Assembly (NCBI RefSeq): GCF_004798705.1
Contig: NZ_CP039290.1
Location: forward strand, 1,488,001 to 1,552,000
Direction of reading: 5' to 3'
Source: Arthrobacter sp. PAMC25564
GTDB taxonomy: Bacteria; Actinomycetota; Actinomycetes; Actinomycetales; Micrococcaceae
Length of the DNA stretch: 64,000 nt
Part shown: piece after piece, positions 1 to 8,759 of the stretch
How the letters are laid out: each line of letters begins with the position of its first letter
How positions within the stretch are numbered: the stretch's first letter is position 1
The notes under the pieces: model-generated
The model's input: the letters and a program-made list of their open reading frames with translations, nothing else
Told to the model about the DNA's origin: nothing
The model's database searches: none
Translations under genes and position numbers: made by a program

Positions 1-1044
1 CCCGCTCCAAGCGGTCAACTGGTAGGAGTTCCTACCCAGGGCCGTTCCGGCGTTTAGAATTTCCTGACCATTGCCGAATCCTCCGTATTCCCACATGGGG
101 GAGCTGATCACCGGCTGGCTTGCCTGCGAAGCCCCCATGAGATCAAGCGTGTCCTTGTACTCCTGGATGCTGCAGCTGGCATCGGCGAACGACCCGTCCG
201 CGTTCGTGGCGACGTCCTGTGCGCCGCTTCCGCACTGGAGGGCGTTGGCATGCATCAGGCCAAAGACGTGGCCGAATTCGTGCGTAATGACACTGTTCGT
301 CAGCTGGCCCGGGCCGGGAAGGGGCATGATGACTCGTCCGCTGGCCCCGTTGTAGCTCCAGCCGGCTCCGTAGGCACCGTCCGAGAGTGTCGGGGTGGAC
401 ACGAACACGACGAGTGCGGTCCATGGGTTGGGACTGGCCGGCCAGCCGAGTTCGGTGGAGATGGTGTTCATCATGTCCGGGTACCGCTGGGTCGAGGTAG
501 CCTTGCTGTTCAAGATTTCCGGGGTTCCCCAGGACATCGAAAGCCGGCCATTGGACATTGCCTGCCAATAGGAGCTTGCAGTACCGACTGCACCCGTGGC
601 GTCCGAATCGGAAATGGTCGCCTTCTTATCGGCCAACTGGACCTTTACGATCCTTACGTTGATAACGCCGGCCCGGGCCAGTGAATATGCCTCCGTCGCT
701 ATCTTTCGTGCGGAGGCGCCCTTATTGCCCGTGGGCGGCGGCGATTCGAAGGTATGGACCGACGTCGGTGCACCACCGGTGTTCTCCGCTGGTGCCGTGG
801 GTGTCGGCGTGGGAGCCGGCATTGCCGGCGTGGCCTCCACAGGAGTTGTGGTCGAGGGTGTGGGCGCCGCGGTCGTGTCGGTTGCAGGTTTCGGCGTGGG
901 AACCGGCGTCGCCGCGGGTGCCGGGGTGACCGTCGGTGCAGGCGTCGGCTCTGCCCAGGCAGGCGACATCGCGACAACAGGGAGCGACCCCAGAGAAATG
1001 ACCAGCGCGGCAAGCAGCGCGGCTGTCTTCCGTATTGAATTCAC
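1..1044 (-). CDS. Secreted metzincin-type zinc metalloprotease, C-terminus cut by the window edge
   Basis: 348 residues are visible from a GTG start that has a GAAGG ribosome site 7 nt upstream. Residues 1-31 form a signal peptide (Arg/Lys, hydrophobic core, AWA cleavage site). Residues 32 to about 95 are a Thr/Pro/Ala-rich linker typical of wall-crossing secreted proteins. The catalytic domain carries the complete metzincin zinc site HEFGHVFGLMH (H255, E256, H259, G262, H265) and a probable Met-turn DLMG at M303, so it should bind zinc and be active outside the cell. The EYKDTLDLMG and following LNAG context resembles the gametolysin (M11) branch more than other metzincins, which is an inference. 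Codon use is somewhat less GC-extreme than in neighbours. The gene continues beyond base 1, so total length and any C-terminal binding domain are unknown. Confidence 0.85.
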   Translation of the reverse strand, partial: MNSIRKTAALLAALVISLGSLPVVAMSPAWAEPTPAPTVTPAPAATPVPTPKPATDTTAAPTPSTTTPVEATPAMPAPTPTPTAPAENTGGAPTSVHTFESPPPTGNKGASARKIATEAYSLARAGVINVRIVKVQLADKKATISDSDATGAVGTASSYWQAMSNGRLSMSWGTPEILNSKATSTQRYPDMMNTISTELGWPASPNPWTALVVFVSTPTLSDGAYGAGWSYNGASGRVIMPLPGPGQLTNSVITHEFGHVFGLMHANALQCGSGAQDVATNADGSFADASCSIQEYKDTLDLMGASQASQPVISSPMWEYGGFGNGQEILNAGTALGRNSYQLTAWSG

Positions 1045-1231
1045 TTTTAGACCTTCGTGAGACCGCCGCACCACTGAAGCCCAGCGCGGCCGCGGGAGAC
1101 CGGGAATGGACGACAGTCTACGGAGGGAACAAAATAAGGCCAGCCGACTTGCGCAGAAAATTCGATTTGATGGCTAATCTTCGCCAAAAATCAAGGAAAG
1201 CCTTGGCCAGGGGCACCTTCGCTCCCACTGG

Positions 1232-2425
1232 CTACGTTAGGCCCAGCTCCAGGGCGTTCGCTTCGACATAGTCCAGTGCATGCCGGATGGCACCGATGGT
1301 CACGATGCCACCGCCCAGCGGGGAGACCGTCACTCGCGGGGGAGTCGCCGTAAAACGTGGCAGTGCCGCCATGATGCCGGGCAGGAGCGCGGCAGCGGAC
1401 TCGGCGACGGCGCCGCCGATCACGAGCTGCTCCGGGTTGATGAGGCTTGAGACGGTCGCGATCACGCGGGCCATCCGCTCCGAAATCCGGTCCAGGATCG
1501 CCAGCGCGGCGGGGTCCCCGGCGGCCGCGTCCTCGAACACGCGCCTCGCGCTCGGAACGCCTCCCGTGGCGGGTCCGCCGCCGGCCGCGGACCACTGCCT
1601 TGCCAGGCTCGCGATGCCGTCGCTGGACCCGACGCCCTCCACCAGGTCCAGGTAGCCCATTTCGCCGGCTGCGCCGCCGCTGCCATGCAGCAGCCGGCCG
1701 GATTCCAGCACCCCGGCCCCCAGCCGTTCACCCGCCAGCAGGACCACCAGATCGTCAACACCCGTGCCGGAGCCGCGCCAGTGTTCTCCGAGCGCGGCGA
1801 GATTGGCGTCGTTCTCCAGCAGGACCGTCCAGCCGTGCAGCTCCTTCAGCGCGGCGCGGAGCCCGACGTCGAACAGGCTCCAGAAGTGCTTGGATGCCAG
1901 CACCTTGCCGGCGCGGTCCACCGGCGCGGCGATGCCGGCAGCCGCTGCGAGGACCCTGCCCGGGTCAGCCCCCGCTGCCGAGAGGGCCAGGCGGCAGGCC
2001 TGGTCCACGACGCCGATCCGCTCCTCCGCCGGGATATCCACGGCCCGGAAGCTCTGGCTGGAGCGTCCGATGACGATGCCGCGGAGATCCGCCACGGCCG
2101 CCGTCGTGGTGCCGGCGCCGATGTCGATACCCAGCACAAAGCCGGCCCGGGCATTGAGTTCAAAGCGCTTGGCCGGCCTGCCTTTCCGGGCGCTGCCGGC
2201 CGGCTCGTCATCCCGCCGGGGGCTGTCCAGTTCGCGGATCCAGCCGCGACCGATCAGGTCCTCGCAGACAGCGAGGACGGACGCCCGGGTCAGGCCGGTC
2301 GAGGCCATCAGCTCGGTCCCGGTGGCGACGTCGGTGCCGCGGATATGGCCCAGGACCGCCTGGGCGTTGACGCGGCGCAAGAGCTGCGGCGTGGCGGCCG
2401 GTTGCGGTCCCAAGTCGTGCGGCAT
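1232..2425 (-). CDS. ROK-family transcriptional repressor
   Basis: 397 residues from the ATG at 2425, chosen because AAGG lies just upstream and the domain begins here; the longer open frame runs through the divergent promoter. Residues about 13-68 form a winged helix-turn-helix. From residue about 97 there is a sugar-kinase-like ROK domain with the phosphate-binding GIDIGAGTTT and the catalytic-like LLENDANLA. The usual ROK zinc motif (CxCGxxGCxE) is absent: after AGEMGYL the sequence runs LVEGVGSSDG. It is divergent from the GH13 alpha-glucosidase gene, so it most likely represses that gene in response to an alpha-glucoside or glucose. The ligand is inferred from context only. Confidence 0.85.
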   Translation of the reverse strand: MPHDLGPQPAATPQLLRRVNAQAVLGHIRGTDVATGTELMASTGLTRASVLAVCEDLIGRGWIRELDSPRRDDEPAGSARKGRPAKRFELNARAGFVLGIDIGAGTTTAAVADLRGIVIGRSSQSFRAVDIPAEERIGVVDQACRLALSAAGADPGRVLAAAAGIAAPVDRAGKVLASKHFWSLFDVGLRAALKELHGWTVLLENDANLAALGEHWRGSGTGVDDLVVLLAGERLGAGVLESGRLLHGSGGAAGEMGYLDLVEGVGSSDGIASLARQWSAAGGGPATGGVPSARRVFEDAAAGDPAALAILDRISERMARVIATVSSLINPEQLVIGGAVAESAAALLPGIMAALPRFTATPPRVTVSPLGGGIVTIGAIRHALDYVEANALELGLT

Positions 2426-2474
2426 CAACCTTGACCCCTTCTGCATCCGGACACATAATTGTTCAGGCAATATA

Positions 2475-2491
2475 TTTAGCTTGTATCTAAA
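2475..2491. promoter_or_regulatory. Candidate ROK operator in the divergent promoter
   Basis: An inverted repeat TTTAG-N7-CTAAA sits in an AT-rich island between the ROK repressor (start 2425) and the alpha-glucosidase (start 2553). It is the only AT-rich symmetrical element in this 127-bp intergenic region, so it is the natural operator for both genes. Binding is inferred. Confidence 0.45.
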
Positions 2492-2552
2492 ATACCAGTT
2501 CCCGTCTGTGCCACACCATGACAACCGTTCCGAGCCCCAAAAGGATCCTCCC

Positions 2553-4259
2553 TTGTCCAACACCGCCACGCTGGCAACCCTGTCCGGTTCCAACCTCGCC
2601 GCCGACCCCAATTGGTGGCGCCAGGCGTCCGTGTACCAGATCTACCCGCGCAGCTTCTCCGACTCCAACGGCGACGGACTGGGCGACATCAAGGGCATCA
2701 CGGCCAAGGTCCCGTACCTGAAAGAACTCGGCATCGACGCCGTTTGGCTCTCGCCGTTCTACCCTTCGGCGCTGGCCGACGGCGGCTACGACGTCGACGA
2801 TTACCGCGACGTGGACCCGAAGCTCGGCAGCCTGGACGACTTCGACGAAATGTCCGCGGCGCTGCATGCCGCCGGCATCAAGCTGATCGCGGACATCGTC
2901 CCGAACCACTCGTCCAACCGCCATGTGTGGTTCACGGAAGCGCTCGCGTCCCCCCGGGGTTCCGCCGCGCGGGAGCGCTACATCTTCCGGGACGGCAAGG
3001 GCGAGAACGGCGAGATCCCGCCCTCGGACTGGGAATCAGTCTTCGGCGGCCCCGCCTGGGAGCGCATCACGGAACCCGACGGCACCCCCGGGCAGTGGTA
3101 CATGCACATCTTCGCCAAGGAGCAGCCGGACCTGAACTGGTCCAACCGCGAAATCCGCGAGGATTTCCTGAAGACCGTCCGCTTCTGGTCCGACCGCGGC
3201 GTGGACGGCTTCCGCGTCGATGTCGCGCACGCCCTGACCAAGGACCTCACCGAGCCGCTGCTGTCCAGGCTCGAACTGGGGCCGGAAGGTGCCGCCGCCG
3301 ACGGTTTCGCCGACGGCTCGCACCCCTTCTGGGACCGCGACGAAGTCCACGAGATCTACGCCGAATGGCGTGAGGTCTTCAACGAGTACAACCCGCCGCG
3401 CACCGCCGTCGCCGAGGCCTGGGTCCACGCCAGCCGCCGCGCCCGCTACGCCAGCCCGCAGGGCCTGGGCCAGGCGTTTAACTTCGACCTCCTGCAGGCC
3501 GACTTCGACGCCGGGGAATTCCACGACATCATCACCCGGAACCTCATCGAGGCCACCGAATCGGGCGCCTCATCCACCTGGGTCTTCTCCAACCACGACG
3601 TCGTCCGGCACGCCACCCGCTACGGGCTGCCCCAGGGCGGCGGCCGGCATGCCAAGGGCCAGGACGGCAAGGGCTGGCTGCTGGCCGGCGCCCCGGCCGA
3701 GGAGCTCGACGTCGACCTCGGCCTGAGCCGGGCCCGCGCGGCGACCCTGCTGATGCTGGCGCTGCCGGGCTCCGCATACCTGTACCAGGGCGAGGAGCTG
3801 GGCCTGCAGGAGGTCGGGGACATCCCCGATTCCGCGCGCCAGGACCCCACCTTCTTCCGCAACAAGGGCGTCGAAATCGGCCGCGACGGCTGCCGGGTGC
3901 CGCTGCCCTGGACCGCCGAGGGCAGCTCCTTCGGATTCGGCGACGGCGGAGCCCACCTGCCCCAGCCGGCCTGGTTCGGCCGCTACGCCGTCGCGGCCCA
4001 GGCCAGGGTGGAAGGCTCCACCCTGGAGTTCTACCGCAAAGCCCTCAGGCTCCGCCGCGAACTGCAGACCTCGGAGGAGCTGGAATGGCTGGAAACCGGC
4101 AGCCCCGACGTGCTGCGCTTCATCCGCCCGGGCGGCTGGCAGTCTGTGACGAACTTCGGCGATGAAGCGGTTGAGCTCCCCGCCGGCACCGTGCTCGTCA
4201 GCAGTGGACCGCTGGACGGCAGCCTCCTGCCGGCCAACACCACCGCCTGGCTGCGGTGA
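2553..4259 (+). CDS. GH13 alpha-glucosidase (maltase / oligo-1,6-glucosidase type)
   Basis: 568 residues from a TTG start at 2553 with AAGG upstream; the open frame continues further 5' but there overlaps the divergent repressor. It should hydrolyse terminal alpha-glucosidic bonds of maltose-type oligosaccharides in the cytoplasm (no signal peptide). All GH13 regions are present: DIVPNHSS (region I), GFRVDVAH with nucleophile D223, VAEAW with acid/base E288, and FSNHDVV with transition-state stabiliser D349. The N-terminal WWRQASVYQIYPRSF is typical of the subfamily 23/30-like intracellular enzymes. The stop overlaps the start of the next gene by 4 bp, giving translational coupling. Control by the divergent ROK repressor is likely. 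Exact linkage specificity cannot be read from sequence alone. Confidence 0.92.
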   Translation: MSNTATLATLSGSNLAADPNWWRQASVYQIYPRSFSDSNGDGLGDIKGITAKVPYLKELGIDAVWLSPFYPSALADGGYDVDDYRDVDPKLGSLDDFDEMSAALHAAGIKLIADIVPNHSSNRHVWFTEALASPRGSAARERYIFRDGKGENGEIPPSDWESVFGGPAWERITEPDGTPGQWYMHIFAKEQPDLNWSNREIREDFLKTVRFWSDRGVDGFRVDVAHALTKDLTEPLLSRLELGPEGAAADGFADGSHPFWDRDEVHEIYAEWREVFNEYNPPRTAVAEAWVHASRRARYASPQGLGQAFNFDLLQADFDAGEFHDIITRNLIEATESGASSTWVFSNHDVVRHATRYGLPQGGGRHAKGQDGKGWLLAGAPAEELDVDLGLSRARAATLLMLALPGSAYLYQGEELGLQEVGDIPDSARQDPTFFRNKGVEIGRDGCRVPLPWTAEGSSFGFGDGGAHLPQPAWFGRYAVAAQARVEGSTLEFYRKALRLRRELQTSEELEWLETGSPDVLRFIRPGGWQSVTNFGDEAVELPAGTVLVSSGPLDGSLLPANTTAWLR

Positions 4260-5230
4260 GCCCCTCGCCGCAGCCAACCCAGGAGCTGATCTACGGGTGC
4301 ATGGGCCTGGGCGGCACCTGGTCCCCGGAGCCGTACTCGCCGGCGGACGTGGACGAGGCCGCGGCCGCCGTCGACGCCGCCCTCGAAGCGGGCATCACGC
4401 TCTTCGACCATGCCGACATCTACCGCAACGGCAAGGCCGAGGCGGTGTTCGGCGAGGTGCTGGCGCAGACCCCCGGCCTGCGCGGGAAGATCCGGCTGCA
4501 GACCAAGTGCGGCATCCGGCTGAACGAGCAGGGGCTCGGGACGTACTACGACCTGGGCCGGGACGCGATCCTGGAGCGGGTCAATGAAAGCCTGGCACGG
4601 CTCCGCACCGACTACGTTGACGTGCTGATGCTGCACCGCCCCGATCCGTTGATGGACCCCGCCGAGGTGGCTTCCGCCGTCGGGCAGCTCATGGCCGAAG
4701 GCAAGGTGCGGGCCCTGGGCGTATCCAACATGTCCGGGTCGCAGATCGAGCTGTTGCAGGACCGGCTGGAGACTCCAGTGGTTGCCAACCAGCTGGAAAT
4801 GAGCCTTGTGAAGCGGGCGTGGCTGGAAAGCGCCGTGCTGGTCAACCATGCCGACGGCACGGATTACAGCTTCCCGCACGGCACGGTGGAGCACTGTGTC
4901 CGCCACGGAATCACCGTGCAGGCCTACGGCGCGCTGGCCCGCGGCCTCTACACTGGGGCACCGGCCGCAGCGCCGGCCGCCGGGCCGAGCGCGGCGGAGG
5001 CGGCCACCACGGCGCTCGTGGCCGCCCTCGCCGCGGAGAAGGGCAGCACGGGGGAGTCCATCCTGCTGGGTTGGCTGATGAAGCACCCGGCCGGGATCGC
5101 TCCCGTGATCGGCACCGCAAACCCGGACCGCATCCGGGCCTGCGCTGGGGCCGCCGGGGTGGCGGCGGCCATGACCCGGGCACAGTGGTACCGGCTCTGG
5201 ATCACGGCCCGGGGCAGCAACATCCCTTAG
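4256..5230 (+). CDS. Aldo/keto reductase
   Basis: 324 residues from a GTG start inside a GTGA overlap with the alpha-glucosidase stop. It is a TIM-barrel NADPH-dependent oxidoreductase resembling the E. coli YdhF branch. The catalytic tetrad is visible: D51 and Y56 in FDHADIY, K84 in LQTKCGI, and H127 in VDVLMLHRPD. Coupling to the alpha-glucosidase suggests the substrate is a sugar or sugar-derived carbonyl, but that is context only. A low-complexity Ala-rich segment (about residues 236-265) lies before the C-terminal cofactor-binding part (GTANPDRIRA). Confidence 0.85.
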   Translation: MSPSPQPTQELIYGCMGLGGTWSPEPYSPADVDEAAAAVDAALEAGITLFDHADIYRNGKAEAVFGEVLAQTPGLRGKIRLQTKCGIRLNEQGLGTYYDLGRDAILERVNESLARLRTDYVDVLMLHRPDPLMDPAEVASAVGQLMAEGKVRALGVSNMSGSQIELLQDRLETPVVANQLEMSLVKRAWLESAVLVNHADGTDYSFPHGTVEHCVRHGITVQAYGALARGLYTGAPAAAPAAGPSAAEAATTALVAALAAEKGSTGESILLGWLMKHPAGIAPVIGTANPDRIRACAGAAGVAAAMTRAQWYRLWITARGSNIP

Positions 5231-5389
5231 CCGTCCCGCCGCCGTGCCCACCCGGCTGGCCGGCAGTTAAGACCGTTACGGGCAATGAAAACGACCCCTG
5301 CTGCCAGTTGGTTGGGCCGGGACGTGATTTTGGTCGTATTGGTTGCCGCTGAAGGGCGGATCGCTTAGGGGGAGACGCCCCACAGCGGA

Positions 5390-5395
5390 TAGCGT
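5390..5395 (+). promoter_or_regulatory. -10 element TAGCGT, leaderless geometry
   Basis: TAGCGT lies 6 nt before the ATG at 5402, so transcription should start at or next to the start codon. There is no convincing Shine-Dalgarno sequence in front of this gene. Confidence 0.5.
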
Positions 5396-5401
5396 AGATA
5401 C

Positions 5402-6265
5402 ATGACCTCTACCACCGCTGCCGGAACCGTCCGGCCCCAGCGCAACATCCCGGCCGACATCGCCCGCTCCTGGCTGCTGGTGAACGCGATGAAGCCCGAA
5501 CTCTTCGACCCGTCCGCCGTCTCCCGGGCCGATGCGATCATCCTCGACATCGAAGACGCCGTGGACCCGTCCCAAAAGGACGCCGCGCGCGCCAACGTCG
5601 TGAACTGGCTGACCGCCGGCGGCCACGCCTGGGTCCGCATCAACGATGCCACCAGCCCCTTCTGGGCCGACGACCTCGCCGGACTCCGCGGCACCCCCGG
5701 CCTGCTGGGCGTTATGCTGGCCAAAACCGAATCGGCCGACCAAGTCACCGAAAGCTTCCACCGCATGGACGGCAAGACGCCGGTGATTGCGCTCGTCGAG
5801 TCCGCCGTCGGCATCGAGGAAGCCAACCACATCGCGAAGGCCCAGGGCGCCTTCCGGCTCGCCTTCGGCTCCGGCGACTTCCGCCGCGACACCGGCATGG
5901 CGGCCACCCCGGAAGCCATGGCCTACCCGCGGGCCAAGCTGGTCGTGGCCAGCCGCGTCGGCAACCTGCCCGGCCCCATTGACGGCCCCACTGTCGGCAC
6001 GAACCACCCGATCCTGCGCGAACAGACCGGCATCACCGTGATGATGGGCATGACCGGGAAACTCTGCCTCGCGATCGACCAGACCCCGGTCATCAACGAG
6101 GTCATCAGCCCCACCCCGTCCGACGTCGCCTGGGCCACGGACTTCATGGCCGACTTCGAAGCCAGCGGCCGCGTGATCCGCGACGGCTCCGACCTGCCAC
6201 GCCTGGGCCGCGCCGAGAAGATCATGAAGCTCGCGGTAGCCTTCGGGGTGCAGCCGGCGCTGTAG
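5402..6265 (+). CDS. CitE-like HpcH/HpaI aldolase/citrate lyase family protein (CoA-ester lyase)
   Basis: 287 residues. The family cleaves or forms C-C bonds in (3S)-malyl- or citramalyl-CoA-type substrates using Mg2+ in a TIM barrel. Visible signatures are RSWLLVNAMKP, AIILDIEDAVDPSQKDAAR, VIALVESAVGIEEA (metal-binding Glu) and RLAFGSGDFRRDTG (metal-binding Asp region). It stands alone, with a perfect intrinsic terminator downstream and a leaderless-type promoter upstream. No citDEFX partners are nearby, so it is a stand-alone CitE-like protein and not a citrate lyase subunit. The physiological substrate is unknown. Confidence 0.82.
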   Translation: MTSTTAAGTVRPQRNIPADIARSWLLVNAMKPELFDPSAVSRADAIILDIEDAVDPSQKDAARANVVNWLTAGGHAWVRINDATSPFWADDLAGLRGTPGLLGVMLAKTESADQVTESFHRMDGKTPVIALVESAVGIEEANHIAKAQGAFRLAFGSGDFRRDTGMAATPEAMAYPRAKLVVASRVGNLPGPIDGPTVGTNHPILREQTGITVMMGMTGKLCLAIDQTPVINEVISPTPSDVAWATDFMADFEASGRVIRDGSDLPRLGRAEKIMKLAVAFGVQPAL

Positions 6266-6290
6266 CCCGGTAACCGAACCAACGCAGGCA

Positions 6291-6333
6291 GACCCCGTGG
6301 CCGGTACCCGTTATCCGGTCCACGGGGTCTTTT
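6291..6333 (+). terminator. Rho-independent terminator after the CitE-like gene
   Basis: A perfect 10-bp stem (GACCCCGTGG / CCACGGGGTC) with a further internal CCGG/CCGG pairing is followed by TTTT. Confidence 0.85.
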
Positions 6334-6355
6334 GGGACGGGGCCGAGCCCGCCAG

Positions 6356-6361
6356 TAGACT
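6356..6361 (+). promoter_or_regulatory. -10 element TAGACT, leaderless geometry
   Basis: TAGACT ends 6 nt before the GTG start at 6368, and no Shine-Dalgarno is present. Confidence 0.55.
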
Positions 6362-6367
6362 GGCACG

Positions 6368-6592
6368 GTGCTGAACGAATTCTGGGCCTCCGCGTCAACC
6401 ACCTACAAGGTGCTCGTTTTTAGCGCCATGGGCCTGATCGCCGCCGGCATCATCCTCAACCTCGTGGGCAACAGCTCAAACAACCAGGGCCTGGCCGTGG
6501 CATCCCTGCCGGTGATCGGACTTGGACTGATCCTGCACATCGTGGGAATCGTTGTCCGGGGCCAGACCATCCGGAAGAAGCTCAGGCGCTAG
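6368..6592 (+). CDS. Small two-TM membrane protein (DUF3188-like)
   Basis: 74 residues from GTG. Two hydrophobic segments (about residues 14-33 and 43-64) are separated by a short Asn/Ser-rich loop, and the tail is strongly basic (RGQTIRKKLRR). I recognise it only as resembling the uncharacterised DUF3188 proteins of Micrococcaceae. Its 3' end overlaps the convergent SulP gene by 11 bp. Function is unknown. Confidence 0.7.
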   Translation: MLNEFWASASTTYKVLVFSAMGLIAAGIILNLVGNSSNNQGLAVASLPVIGLGLILHIVGIVVRGQTIRKKLRR

Positions 6593-8261
6593 CGCCCGCG
6601 TTCCGCCGGACATGGCTGCGGGCGTGCTCCACGGCCGCGGGCAGGGTGGTGAACAGATGCTTGTGATGCCGCAGCGAGCGGATCACCCCGACGTTGGTCA
6701 CGAGCTCCAGATGCTGCGGCTGGACGCCCTTGAGCAGGACCGTCACGCCGCGCAGCTCCAGCGCCGAGATGACCTCCACCAGGGTGTGGGCGCCGGTGGC
6801 ATCGAGCATCCGCACCTGCGAGAGCCGGATGATGGCCACCTGGATGTCCTGGACCTTGCTGATTTCCTGCAGCACGCGTTCAGCGGCGCCGAAGAACATC
6901 GCGCCGTCCAGCCGGAAGATGGCGATGTGCTCATCCCCGGGAACGCGCACCCCGTTGATCTCCTCGCGCTGCACGCCGCTGAGTGAGGCGAACTTCCGCA
7001 GCGTGAAGACGGCCGCGGCGACAAGTCCGATCTCGATGGCGACAATCAGGTCGAAGGCCACGGTGATGAGGGCGGTCAGGACAAACACGAAGGCGTCGGC
7101 GCGGGTGGAACGCATGATGGCGGTCACCGCGTGCTTGGAGACCATACGCGTCGCCGTGACCATCAGGATGCCGCCCAGGACCGCCAGCGGGATCCTCCCG
7201 ACCAGTCCGGCCGCCAGATAGATGATGGCCAGCAGCACGACGGCGTGAACGATCGCGGAGAGCCGGGTTTTCGCGCCGGAACGGACGTTGACGGCCGTCC
7301 GGGCAATGGCGCCGGTGGCGGGCATCCCGCCGAAGAACCCGGCCGCAATGGAGGCCAGGCCCTGGCCGGTGAGCTCGCGGTCCGGGCTGTAGGCTCCGGT
7401 GGGCCGCCCGTCCGGGCCGGCCATCCCGGCGGCCACCCGGGCCGAGAGCAGCGATTCGATGGCCGCCAGCGTGGCGATGGAGACCGCGGGCATAAGCAGC
7501 CCTCCCAGTACGGAGGGATCAAGGGAGGGCATGGAGGGCGCGCGCAGCGAATGCGGCAGGGCGCCGATCCGCGGGATGTCCAGCTGCAGCAGTTCCGCCG
7601 CCACGGTGGCCAGCAGCACCGCGATCAGGCTTGCCGGCAGCGCCTTGTGCAGCTTCGGGAGCAGGAACATCGCCGCGGCGACGCCCACCACCACGCCCAG
7701 GGTCTGCAGGACCATGGGGAAACTGGCCCGGGAGGCGCTGTCGATGGCCCCCAGCAGGGTGTTCTCGCCCGGCGTGCCCGCGGTTCCGGTGGCCATCGGA
7801 ACCTGCTGGAGGAAGATGATCGCGGCGATGCCGAGGGTGAAGCCTTCCACCACCGGCCAGGGGATGAAGGCAACGGCCCGGCCCAGCCCGCTGATGCCCA
7901 GCACGCAGACCAGCAGGCCGGCCATGACGGAGACCAGCGCGATGCTGCCGACGCCATGGCTGGCGACCACCGGGGCCAGGACCACGACCATGGCGCCGGT
8001 GGGGCCGGAGACCTGCACGTGCGAGCCGCCCATGACGGCGGCCACCAGACCGGCCACCACTGCCGTGATCAGCCCGGCCTCGGCGCCCACTCCGGAGCTG
8101 ACGCCGAAGGCGAGCGCCAGCGGCAGAGCCACGATGCCCACCGTGATGCCGGCCAACAGGTCCGTCTTCCAGGATGTGCGCAGGCCGTCGTAGTCGTGGC
8201 GGGACGGCAGGAAGGTCCGGAGCGAGAACTTCCAGCCCGGCGCGGACTTTACCGTGCTCAT
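6582..8261 (-). CDS. SulP-family inorganic anion transporter with STAS domain
   Basis: 559 residues. An N-terminal cytoplasmic segment is followed by 10-14 membrane spans; the first carries LLAGITVGIVALPLALAFG and the next the SulP hallmark VSGPTGAM. The C-terminal STAS domain (about residues 440-545) has RMLDATGAHTL around D487, with Thr489 where many STAS domains have a phosphorylatable Ser. The family moves sulfate, bicarbonate or other anions, usually coupled to H+ or Na+; the substrate cannot be assigned here. The start codon overlaps the upstream arsR-family gene by 4 bp, so the two are co-translated and the transporter is probably controlled by that regulator. Confidence 0.9.
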   Translation of the reverse strand: MSTVKSAPGWKFSLRTFLPSRHDYDGLRTSWKTDLLAGITVGIVALPLALAFGVSSGVGAEAGLITAVVAGLVAAVMGGSHVQVSGPTGAMVVVLAPVVASHGVGSIALVSVMAGLLVCVLGISGLGRAVAFIPWPVVEGFTLGIAAIIFLQQVPMATGTAGTPGENTLLGAIDSASRASFPMVLQTLGVVVGVAAAMFLLPKLHKALPASLIAVLLATVAAELLQLDIPRIGALPHSLRAPSMPSLDPSVLGGLLMPAVSIATLAAIESLLSARVAAGMAGPDGRPTGAYSPDRELTGQGLASIAAGFFGGMPATGAIARTAVNVRSGAKTRLSAIVHAVVLLAIIYLAAGLVGRIPLAVLGGILMVTATRMVSKHAVTAIMRSTRADAFVFVLTALITVAFDLIVAIEIGLVAAAVFTLRKFASLSGVQREEINGVRVPGDEHIAIFRLDGAMFFGAAERVLQEISKVQDIQVAIIRLSQVRMLDATGAHTLVEVISALELRGVTVLLKGVQPQHLELVTNVGVIRSLRHHKHLFTTLPAAVEHARSHVRRNAGASA

Positions 8262-8710
8262 GATGCCGATCCGTATGCGTTGGGTGTGGGCGTTGGAGGG
8301 GTGCCGGCCTGCGGCCCAGGTGCCCGGGATGCGTTGGCCTGCGAAGCCGTCAGGTGTGCGCCGGGCAGCTCCTGCGCGAGCCGCAGCTGCTCGTTGGAAT
8401 CGGCCAGGCTGTCCAGGAGGAAGATCCTTGCAATGCTCAGCAGTTCCGAAATCATGGGATGGGCCAGCCGGTAGGTGACCGCATTCGCGGACCGGACCGA
8501 CGTGACCACCCCGTGCCGGCGGAGAGTGGCCAGATGCTGGGACAGATGGGAGGCCTCAAGGCCGGTCTCGGCCAGGAGGTAGCTGACCGGCGCGGCGCCG
8601 TCCGGGGCGGCGGCCAGCAGTTCCAGCACCCGGATCCGGGCAGGGTGGGCGAGGGCCTTGAAAAGGTTCGCCTTGATCTCGTACAAGGGGGTCTGCGCCG
8701 CGGAAATCAT
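8258..8710 (-). CDS. ArsR-family winged-helix regulator
   Basis: 150 residues from the ATG at 8710; an in-frame ATG at 8785 would add 25 poorly conserved residues and overlap the putative operator, so the shorter start is preferred. The core is KALAHPARIRVLELLA followed by a helix-turn-helix (ASHLSQHLATLRRHGVV) and a wing (SVRSANAVTYRL). It contains no cysteine, so the classical thiolate metal sites are absent and the signal is not read that way. The C-terminal about 40 residues are a Pro/Ala-rich tail. It is coupled to the SulP gene and probably controls it together with itself. Confidence 0.85.
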   Translation of the reverse strand: MISAAQTPLYEIKANLFKALAHPARIRVLELLAAAPDGAAPVSYLLAETGLEASHLSQHLATLRRHGVVTSVRSANAVTYRLAHPMISELLSIARIFLLDSLADSNEQLRLAQELPGAHLTASQANASRAPGPQAGTPPTPTPNAYGSAS

Positions 8711-8759
8711 GGCTGGCCTGGGCTCTCTATACGCCGTAGCCGCGGACGGACCACGACTG

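Noticed and set aside
1764..2552. Long 5' extension of the alpha-glucosidase frame
   Set aside because: It runs antisense through the ROK repressor gene and the shared promoter; the GH13 domain and a ribosome site begin at the TTG at 2553.
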